Source of the DNA: Candidatus Neomicrothrix sp. UBA2110
Lineage (GTDB): Bacteria; Actinomycetota; Acidimicrobiia; Acidimicrobiales; Poriferisodalaceae
Direction of reading: 5' to 3'
Assembly: GCA_002331465.1 (NCBI GenBank)
Contig: DCYM01000115.1
Coordinates: 875 to 7,606, forward strand
Length of the DNA stretch: 6,732 nucleotides
Shown here: positions 1 through 4,873 of the stretch, in pieces
Layout of the letters: the number at the start of each line of letters is the position of its first letter
How positions within the stretch are numbered: the stretch's first letter is position 1
The notes under the pieces: model-generated
The model's input: only the letters and a program-made list of their open reading frames with translations
Database searches by the model: none
Told to the model about the DNA's origin: nothing
Program-made: the position numbers and the translations under genes

Positions 1-875
1 ACAGGTCGTAATCTGGTAACGAGGCTGCTGGTGTCGAGACGCCCGCCTCCATTCGTCTGGATTTCGGCGTAAAACGCGTCAACAAGTTTGGTGATTTCTA
101 CAGGCGCACCAATACGTTCAGCCTCTTGTATGACGATGTCCAAGTCTTTGCGCATCCAGTCGACGGCGAAACCAAATTCGAATTCGTCGTGCGTCATCGT
201 TTTTCCCCGGTTTTCCATCTGCCATGAACCTGCTGCGCCGCTACTAATCGTTTGGAGGACAAGTTCTAAGTCCAGGTCGCTACGCCTTCCGAACTCAAGT
301 GCTTCAGAGAGCCCTTGTAACACTCCGGCGATACAGATTTGATTCACCATTTTGGTTAATTGCCCCGACCCGGATGGGCCTATGAGGTTGCAAGTGTGGC
401 TGTAGGACTCAATCACCGGTTTCGAAAGTTCAAACCACTTTTCTTCGCCGCCGCACATGACTGTCAAGGTGCCATTTTCGGCACCCGCTTGGCCGCCCGA
501 GATCGGTGCGTCTAAAAAGCCGACGTCCTTCTTCATACAAGTAGCTTCCAGTTCCCTGGCGAGCTTCGCGGAAGCAGTCGTGTGGTCAATGATCAGCGTG
601 CCTGAAGTCATAGCGGTGAGAACGCCCTCAACGCCCAGCACTACGGAGCGGACGTCATCGTCGTTCCCGACACAAAGAAAAACTATCTCAGCTTCGACTG
701 CAGCCTCTCGGGGAGTTAACTGCCTTGTGCCCCCGTTTTCTGCCACCCACTGTTCGGACTTGGATGGAGTCCGGTTATACACAGTCACCCCGTGACCAGC
801 ATTGGATAGGTGCCGCGCCATTGGATAGCCCATCACGCCTAAACCAATAAAGGCGACCTGTTTCCGTGTGCTCAT
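1..875 (-). CDS. 3-hydroxyisobutyrate dehydrogenase family NAD(P)-dependent oxidoreductase (3' end beyond window)
   Basis: Reading leftward from ATG at 875-873, an open frame of 291 codons runs off the left edge without a stop. It is a beta-hydroxyacid dehydrogenase of the HIBADH / tartronate semialdehyde reductase family. The N-terminal Rossmann fold begins VAFIGLGVMGYPMA (residues 7-20, GxGxxG dinucleotide site). The substrate-binding signature DAPISGG is at residues 122-128, and the second-domain helix carries the catalytic lysine K175 in GSGQLTKMVNQ. The KxxNQ form resembles tartronate semialdehyde reductases (GarR type) at least as much as classical HIBADH (KxxNN). Family members are usually 285-300 residues, and the last visible residues (DTSSLVTRLRP) look like the usual C-terminus, so only a few codons are missing. 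It is a cytoplasmic enzyme that interconverts a beta-hydroxy acid and its semialdehyde. It is the last visible gene of the minus-strand cluster, 16 nt after the VOC gene. The family is certain; the exact substrate is not. Confidence 0.93.
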   Translation of the reverse strand, partial: MSTRKQVAFIGLGVMGYPMARHLSNAGHGVTVYNRTPSKSEQWVAENGGTRQLTPREAAVEAEIVFLCVGNDDDVRSVVLGVEGVLTAMTSGTLIIDHTTASAKLARELEATCMKKDVGFLDAPISGGQAGAENGTLTVMCGGEEKWFELSKPVIESYSHTCNLIGPSGSGQLTKMVNQICIAGVLQGLSEALEFGRRSDLDLELVLQTISSGAAGSWQMENRGKTMTHDEFEFGFAVDWMRKDLDIVIQEAERIGAPVEITKLVDAFYAEIQTNGGGRLDTSSLVTRLRP

Positions 876-880
876 GGTGA

Positions 881-887
881 CTCCCTT
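881..887 (-). promoter_or_regulatory. Ribosome binding site of the HIBADH-family gene
   Basis: AAGGGAG on the minus strand lies 5 nt before the ATG at 875, inside the 16-nt spacer after the VOC stop codon. It fixes the start of the dehydrogenase, which agrees with the position of the Rossmann GxGxxG motif a few residues in. Confidence 0.75.
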
Positions 888-891
888 CGTG

Positions 892-1278
892 TTATTTGTG
901 GCAAACAGCTTCGAGCATTATTCCGTCTGGATCTCTCCAAAAAGAGGCGTAATAGGGTGGCGGATAATCCGGCCATTCTTGGGGCGTATGAACAATTTCC
1001 GATCCAAGTCGCTGAGCAGCCAAAGTGGCTTCTTCTACCTCGGCTTTTGTTGGCACCATGAATGCAAGATGCTGCAACCCCGCATATGCAGGACGGTAGG
1101 TGTCTTCAACGGGATAGAAGAAAATGTACGTACCATTTTTGTTATTGGCGGGTCTAAATGCGAACTGATCGTCGTGGGCTAGGAATTGCTCGTAGCCCAA
1201 ATAAGACATGAGAGCGCTGTAATAGGAATAAGACACTTCCAAATCTGAAACGTTGATGCCAATGTGCCCTAACGGCAT
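892..1278 (-). CDS. VOC (glyoxalase/bleomycin resistance/extradiol dioxygenase fold) protein
   Basis: This 128-residue protein is a single vicinal-oxygen-chelate domain. It starts with the typical first strand MPLGHIGINVSDLEVSYSYY, and has a second module strand LQHLAFMVP (residues 68-76) and the closing FWRDPDGIMLEAV (113-125). Likely metal ligands are H5, H70 and E123, the classical spacing for one metal site formed by two beta-alpha-beta-beta-beta modules. The length matches small glyoxalase-like proteins and is well short of two-domain extradiol dioxygenases. The sequence does not tell which reaction it performs (glyoxalase-like isomerisation, epimerisation, or C-C cleavage). It starts 3 nt after the acyl-CoA synthetase stop and is followed 16 nt later by the dehydrogenase, so it is probably co-transcribed and part of the same catabolic route. 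A cytoplasmic location is expected because no signal peptide is visible. Confidence 0.9.
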   Translation of the reverse strand: MPLGHIGINVSDLEVSYSYYSALMSYLGYEQFLAHDDQFAFRPANNKNGTYIFFYPVEDTYRPAYAGLQHLAFMVPTKAEVEEATLAAQRLGSEIVHTPQEWPDYPPPYYASFWRDPDGIMLEAVCHK

Positions 1279-1281
1279 GTT

Positions 1282-2781
1282 TTATTCCTCATTACTTTCA
1301 CCCGCAATCAGGTCGCGAACCTCGTGTTTAAGTACTTTTCCCATGACGTTGCGAGGGAGCTCGTCTACCCAGATCACTTGTTTCGGGTGTTTAAAGCTAG
1401 CTAATCGCCCCGCAAAGAGTTCCAACACTGCTTGGTCGTCGGGAGGTATATCTGCGGCAGCCACCCCGACCACAATTGGGACTTCTCCCCAACGCCGATC
1501 CGGTCGCCCAACAACCGTCGCTTCGAGGAATATGTCGCTTTCGGCGAGCACGTTTTCGAGTTCCGCGGGGTAAATATTTTCCCCGCCTGAAATCACTACG
1601 TCTTTCTTGCGATCATCGATGTATATCCATCCGTCAGCGTCGGCATGCCCAATATCTCCTGTGTGGAACCAGCCGTCAGTAATTGACTCAGATGTCGCTT
1701 CATAATTTCCCCAGTATTCCTGCAAGATGTTTGGACCGCGAACCCACAATTCCCCGGAAATACCACCGCTCACATTGGCGCCGTTATCGTCGACAATGCG
1801 AATTTCGCAAAGAGTCGATGGTTTGCCACACGATCCAGGGTGGTTAAGGGCCTGATCTGCCTTTAAGACAATTGCGGTCGGAGCGGTTTCAGTCGCACCG
1901 TAGACCTGACCCACCGGGATTCCACGTTCAAAAAATGGTCGAGTTGTTGCTTCAGGAATAGTTGACGATCCAGCCATTAAGCCGCGAAGTGAAGACAGAT
2001 CTGTATCTTCGAATCTTGGATGTTCGCTCACAGCGTTCAACGTTGAAGGAACGAACAGCGACCAAGTTGGTTGCCACCTTTCGACATCTCGTAGCCATTC
2101 GCCGGGATCAAACGCACGGTGAAGAAGAACTGCCGCTCCGCCCATCAGAGCGGGAAGAGTCTGAATATTGAGTCCTCCTACATGGAACAACGGGAGAAAT
2201 GTAAGAAACCGATCTTTGGGTGTTAGATCATGCGCATGAGCACCATTCAAAGCGTTGGCCATTAACGCACTCTGGGTTAAGAGAGCGCCTTTAGGCTTCC
2301 CTGTGGTTCCGGAGGTATAAGCCAAGAGCACGGGGTGCCCTGCCTTTCCTGGCCGAGGAGCCACTGCATCGGCACTCAGGAGAGTTTCATCATCAATTAC
2401 GTGAATGGGCAGTTCCCTCGCAGATTTGCGCGCGTGGTCACTAAACATTGGGTCGGCAACAACGATCTTTGGGTCGGCGTTGTCGATGATCCACTGATGT
2501 TCAGAGACCAGCAGACGCGAGTTCAGTGGTAGGAAAATTGCTCCGAGACGAGAACAACCAAGAAGTAGTTCGATTGCCAAAGGACGGTTCGGTCCTAACC
2601 ATGCGACACGGTCGCCCATGTTTATGCCCTGTGCATTGAGCCAATCGGCAACTGAGCTCACTCGCTGCGATAGCGCGCTGAAGCTAGTAGCGGACCCTTC
2701 GAACTCGATTGCGGGCGCATCGGGCTGATGATCGGCCCATCGATCCACCCACGATGCAACGTCTTGCCCTTCGCTCCACAT
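1282..2781 (-). CDS. AMP-forming acyl-CoA synthetase / CoA ligase (ANL superfamily)
   Basis: From the ATG at 2781 the product has 499 residues, normal for medium-chain or aryl/acyl-CoA synthetases. The ANL motifs occur in order: the P-loop TSGTTGKPKG (residues 156-165), the aromatic/ATP motif YGATE (294-298), HTGD (373-376), the hinge region DDRKKDVVISGGENIYPAE (389-407), and the C-terminal catalytic lysine K482 in PRNVMGKVLK. All key residues are present, so it should be active. It activates a carboxylic acid to an acyl-adenylate and transfers it to CoA in the cytoplasm. The frame stays open to an ATG at 2841, but that start would overlap the NicX-like gene by 50 nt, adds a tail unlike the family, and has no Shine-Dalgarno. 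The ATG at 2781 lies 10 nt after the upstream stop and places the ASWVDRWADHQPD segment where family proteins begin. It too lacks a clear Shine-Dalgarno, so translation may be coupled to the upstream gene. The acyl substrate cannot be read from sequence; an acid formed after ring opening is an inference. Confidence 0.93.
   Translation of the reverse strand: MWSEGQDVASWVDRWADHQPDAPAIEFEGSATSFSALSQRVSSVADWLNAQGINMGDRVAWLGPNRPLAIELLLGCSRLGAIFLPLNSRLLVSEHQWIIDNADPKIVVADPMFSDHARKSARELPIHVIDDETLLSADAVAPRPGKAGHPVLLAYTSGTTGKPKGALLTQSALMANALNGAHAHDLTPKDRFLTFLPLFHVGGLNIQTLPALMGGAAVLLHRAFDPGEWLRDVERWQPTWSLFVPSTLNAVSEHPRFEDTDLSSLRGLMAGSSTIPEATTRPFFERGIPVGQVYGATETAPTAIVLKADQALNHPGSCGKPSTLCEIRIVDDNGANVSGGISGELWVRGPNILQEYWGNYEATSESITDGWFHTGDIGHADADGWIYIDDRKKDVVISGGENIYPAELENVLAESDIFLEATVVGRPDRRWGEVPIVVGVAAADIPPDDQAVLELFAGRLASFKHPKQVIWVDELPRNVMGKVLKHEVRDLIAGESNEE
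1285..1290 (-). promoter_or_regulatory. Ribosome binding site of the VOC gene, inside the end of the acyl-CoA synthetase gene
   Basis: GAGGAA on the minus strand sits 6 nt before the VOC ATG at 1278 and overlaps the last codons of the acyl-CoA synthetase. This arrangement suggests translational coupling between the two genes. Confidence 0.7.
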
Positions 2782-2791
2782 TTGTGAACTA

Positions 2792-3838
2792 CTAAGCCAA
2801 ATCCCCTTGCAAGACACCATTAACGACGACAGATTCGTCATCTAACAATACGGTGTGATTTCGCATAGGGAGATCGAAATGGCCCAACGTGTGTCGGCCT
2901 GCGTGCTCATTCGCGCCGGTCGAATATAGGAAGTTGCCAGCGAATGCTCGTTGTTCGGTGCCATTGGTTTGGCTTCTGTCATACAAGGGCAGGGTGTCCC
3001 AGCGCGCCCCAGGGTTCATGCCCCATCCAATATGACTGGCCGCATAGGCATCTCTGTCGTTCCACGCGTCCGTGTAACTGCGAAATAGGGATGCATCGGT
3101 TCCATCTCCTCCGACTTCAACTATGTAGTCGTTCTCGATAGTGAGCGTTATCGGAGACTCTACGTAGCGTTTAAACGTGAGGTTGATGTCTCCTCGGTCC
3201 ATCACAATGGTCCCATTGACCGTATTGGCTTTGGGGAAAGCCAAACACAGACCACCCGGCCAATGCGAAATGGTGCTCGGGCGAGTTGTGTACCCCCATC
3301 CACCGCCACAAGGGGCTTCGCTGACATCAACCGTGATGTCAGTGCCAGCGGTTGAGGTAACTCTCATCTCCTTGGCTTGCATCAACTTCTTAATTCCTGC
3401 TTTGACCTTCGGTTCAAGGTCGTGGCTAGGTATCAGGCGCTCCAGTGCCTCAGGATGTTCATTTGAGACCATGAGAATGCGACTGCCCCCTGCCAGAATC
3501 TCAGGAAGCTCAGGTGCGTGGAGAAGCCCCTCGACCGTGCAGTCAACGACAAAATCGACCGAAGAAAGGGCTCCGATAACGGCTTTCGAACCGGCGATCG
3601 CGTCAGATGCTCCGGTGGAGCGAATCGGTACGGGAGCCGACTGTCGAAGCGTCGGCAAAACAATGTGAATGGGGCGAATTCCGAGGCGATCGAGCCCCAA
3701 CTCCGCCAAGTTAACGTTGACGTTTCGGCTCTGCGTCTCAGAAAGTATCGCAGCGCTTTGAGTTTCATCGGCAGCACACATCTCGAAGACACGCGCAAAT
3801 GCCTCAATCCATTTTCCTTCGATTCGCTCTACGAGCAT
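2792..3838 (-). CDS. NicX-like 2,5-dihydroxypyridine 5,6-dioxygenase family protein (M29/aminopeptidase T-like fold)
   Basis: This 348-residue protein resembles Pseudomonas putida NicX (about 350 residues), a mononuclear Fe(II) ring-cleaving dioxygenase that opens 2,5-dihydroxypyridine to N-formylmaleamate and shares its fold with M29 aminopeptidases. Recognisable blocks are DETQSAAIL (24-32), VVDCTVEGLLHAPE (97-110), SHWPGGLCLAFP (191-202), the SHIGWGMNPGARW block (268-280), RAFAGNFLYSTG (297-308) and GHFDLPMRN (319-327). From memory of NicX, the iron ligands are H265, H318 and D320; the equivalents here would be H269, H320 and D322, all present, and H107 would match the proposed acid/base histidine. 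Automated pipelines may label this family leucyl aminopeptidase. The start at 3838 has a strong Shine-Dalgarno. The gene ends with tandem TAG codons (2789-2794), 10 nt before the acyl-CoA synthetase start. The ring-cleavage family is well supported. The pyridine substrate is not, because no NicC, NicD, NicE or NicF gene is nearby. Confidence 0.85.
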   Translation of the reverse strand: MLVERIEGKWIEAFARVFEMCAADETQSAAILSETQSRNVNVNLAELGLDRLGIRPIHIVLPTLRQSAPVPIRSTGASDAIAGSKAVIGALSSVDFVVDCTVEGLLHAPELPEILAGGSRILMVSNEHPEALERLIPSHDLEPKVKAGIKKLMQAKEMRVTSTAGTDITVDVSEAPCGGGWGYTTRPSTISHWPGGLCLAFPKANTVNGTIVMDRGDINLTFKRYVESPITLTIENDYIVEVGGDGTDASLFRSYTDAWNDRDAYAASHIGWGMNPGARWDTLPLYDRSQTNGTEQRAFAGNFLYSTGANEHAGRHTLGHFDLPMRNHTVLLDDESVVVNGVLQGDLA

Positions 3839-3911
3839 GAGTCCTCCCGCTTTCCGCTAGCGCGAACGTAGCGCCCAACGCTCTACTTAAGCACCGATGT
3901 CTTCAAATCGA
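3839..3911 (-). promoter_or_regulatory. Leader of the NicX-like operon with a CGCTA/TAGCG inverted repeat
   Basis: The 73 bp before the NicX-like start hold the ribosome binding site and an inverted repeat, CGCTA (3855-3859) and TAGCG (3869-3873), separated by 9 nt. On the minus strand TTGATC (3906-3911 with neighbours) and TTAAGT (about 3882-3888) are weak -35/-10-like words, but their spacing (about 19-20 nt) is poor. A promoter or operator here is possible; alternatively the operon is read through from the phosphatase gene. No rho-independent terminator is visible. Confidence 0.25.
3842..3848 (-). promoter_or_regulatory. Strong ribosome binding site of the NicX-like gene
   Basis: GGGAGGA on the minus strand lies immediately before CTC-ATG (start codon at 3838). 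It is the strongest Shine-Dalgarno in the window, although the spacing is short (about 3-4 nt). It suggests that this gene is translated independently and may be the first of the catabolic operon. Confidence 0.65.
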
Positions 3912-4067
3912 TCAAGATTCCTTCTCGCGTCCGGTTAAGGCGTAGACATGAACGCCCATCGCAATTGCCAACGTAACCGCGCTAGCGACGCCGCAAGCGT
4001 TGGAAATTAGAAGATTCCGAACGCCGGGCCGACTAATTAACTCCCAAATACCGTCGTTAGAGCTCAC
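3912..4067 (-). CDS. Small single-helix membrane protein (51 aa), or relic of an MFS transporter N-terminus
   Basis: Starting at GTG 4067-4065 and ending at TGA 3914-3912, this frame encodes 51 residues. The N-terminus is short and polar (MSSNDGIWELISRPGVRN). Residues 19-45 form one hydrophobic stretch (LLISNACGVASA, then VTLAIAMGVHVYALTG), and the tail REKES is charged. The start lies only 5 nt after the phosphatase stop, so translation may be coupled to that gene; no good Shine-Dalgarno is visible. The pattern of RPGVRNLL, a helix and YALTG closely resembles the first transmembrane segment of many actinobacterial MFS transporters, which usually continue with a serine and further helices. 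Here the frame stops, and only 73 bp remain before the next gene. It is therefore either a real microprotein or the left-over start of a deleted transporter. The non-ATG start and short length limit certainty. Confidence 0.45.
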   Translation of the reverse strand: MSSNDGIWELISRPGVRNLLISNACGVASAVTLAIAMGVHVYALTGREKES

Positions 4068-4072
4068 CTTGA

Positions 4073-4771
4073 TCAGAGATGATCACGCGGGTCTTCGTCG
4101 GTGCCGTGCAGGTGAACAGAGTCGTTATACCGGCGACACATCCACCTTCGACCGCGAGCCGGGCTGGACAAAATCTCCAATTCGGTAATCGAGGTAACCA
4201 CGGGAGCCAATTCGGTGTGCCACTGGTTCACCCCCAAGCCAAAAGCCGTCGCCATCGCCGCGGAAATTACCCCACCATGACAGCCAATAAAGATGGTGGA
4301 ACCCTGATGACGATCAGCTATTTCACTAAGAGCTTCGGCAACCCGATGACGAAAACCCGCACGGCTGTCAGCCCCCGGAATAATGGGCGTATACGGGTCC
4401 CGTTGTTCGAAATTTCCTAAATCGTATCGAGCTCTGACTTCTTCCCAGGTAAGACCATCAGCTTCTCCCAGCCGGAATTCTTCCAGACTGGGATGAATGT
4501 TTATTTCGAGATTTAACGAGGCACTGGAGAGGACGATCTCGGTTGTTTCCAATGCACGCGGTAAAGGAGATGCATATGCAATGTCGATTGAGTTCTCACT
4601 CCCTGACGCGAATCTCAAACCCAGCCTCTCGGCCTGATCCCGTCCACGATCAGAAAGCCCAGAACAAGTTTTGGGACCTCCTACCACGCCCTCGACCATG
4701 ACCTTGGATTCACCGTGGCGCACAAGGAGGAAACGGGCGACTAGGGCGTCATCAGTCGTAGCATTAGCCAT
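4073..4771 (-). CDS. Histidine phosphatase family protein (phosphoglycerate mutase-like, branch 1)
   Basis: The 232-residue product has the family signature LVRHGES (residues 16-22) with the phospho-accepting histidine H19 and R18. It also has ASPLPRALETTEI (67-79) with phosphate-binding R72, LEEFRLGEADGLTWEE (96-111) with the probable acid/base E98, and FIGCHGGVI (161-169) with the second catalytic histidine H165. All four catalytic positions are present. The family contains phosphoglycerate mutases, alpha-ribazole phosphatases, sugar and nucleotide phosphatases, and protein phosphatases; nothing here picks the substrate, but the length and the short insert after the RHG motif favour a phosphatase over a mutase. 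The C-terminal 25 or so residues are polar (RRYNDSVHLHGTDEDPRDHL) and probably flexible. The ATG at 4771 has an in-frame TAG four codons upstream, so the start cannot lie farther out; no clear Shine-Dalgarno precedes it. The gene diverges from the serine hydrolase gene and is followed 5 nt later by the small membrane ORF. Confidence 0.92.
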   Translation of the reverse strand: MANATTDDALVARFLLVRHGESKVMVEGVVGGPKTCSGLSDRGRDQAERLGLRFASGSENSIDIAYASPLPRALETTEIVLSSASLNLEINIHPSLEEFRLGEADGLTWEEVRARYDLGNFEQRDPYTPIIPGADSRAGFRHRVAEALSEIADRHQGSTIFIGCHGGVISAAMATAFGLGVNQWHTELAPVVTSITELEILSSPARGRRWMCRRYNDSVHLHGTDEDPRDHL

Positions 4772-4821
4772 CGAGGCACTCTAGGGCAGCACGCCCGCAC
4801 ATCCGGTGTCTCACATGTAAA

Positions 4822-4844
4822 GACTCGTCGCCTGCGACGTAGTC
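4822..4844. repeat. Imperfect inverted repeat, candidate operator
   Basis: The left arm GACTCGTCGC (4822-4831) and right arm GCGACGTAGTC (4834-4844) are complementary over 10 pairs, with one unpaired T at 4840 and a 2-nt centre (CT). The core arms CGTCGC/GCGACG are perfect. Lying in the middle of a 102-bp divergent intergenic region, it has the size and symmetry of a dimeric repressor site, which could control both genes. A hairpin role in either leader RNA is the alternative. No run of T follows, so it is not a typical terminator. Confidence 0.5.
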
Positions 4845-4860
4845 CCCAAACCGTGCGAAT

Positions 4861-4866
4861 GAGGTG
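4861..4866 (+). promoter_or_regulatory. Ribosome binding site of the serine hydrolase gene
   Basis: GAGGTG lies 7 nt before the ATG at 4874, an ideal spacing, and selects this start codon. Confidence 0.65.
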
Positions 4867-4873
4867 CTGAACG

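Larger units (their letters stand above)
4772..4873. promoter_or_regulatory. Divergent promoter region between phosphatase and serine hydrolase genes
   Basis: These 102 bp separate the start codons of two divergent genes and must contain promoters for both if neither is read from elsewhere. No convincing -35/-10 pair could be picked by eye on either strand. The main visible structure is the dyad at 4822-4844, described separately. The ribosome binding site for the plus-strand gene is at 4861-4866. Confidence 0.55.

Noticed and set aside
457..795. A 112-codon plus-strand open frame in the first kilobase (and a smaller one at 88-342)
   Set aside because: Both are antisense to the HIBADH-family gene, whose GxGxxG, DAPISGG and lysine motifs are all intact on the minus strand.
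3177..3668. A 163-codon plus-strand open frame opposite the NicX-like gene
   Set aside because: It lies entirely antisense to a gene with clear family motifs, and its translation is rich in serine, proline and arginine without any recognisable domain; it is a shadow frame.
3433..3807. A 124-codon minus-strand open frame overlapping the NicX-like gene in another frame
   Set aside because: It is arginine-rich, low in recognisable motifs and wholly inside a well-supported gene.
2792..3838. Calling the NicX-like protein a leucyl aminopeptidase (M29)
   Set aside because: The SHIGWG, GNFLYSTG and GHFDLPMRN blocks match NicX-type dioxygenases; the peptidase label reflects only the shared fold.
4822..4844. 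The dyad as a rho-independent terminator
   Set aside because: No T-run follows on either strand, and the site lies between two divergent starts, not after a gene.
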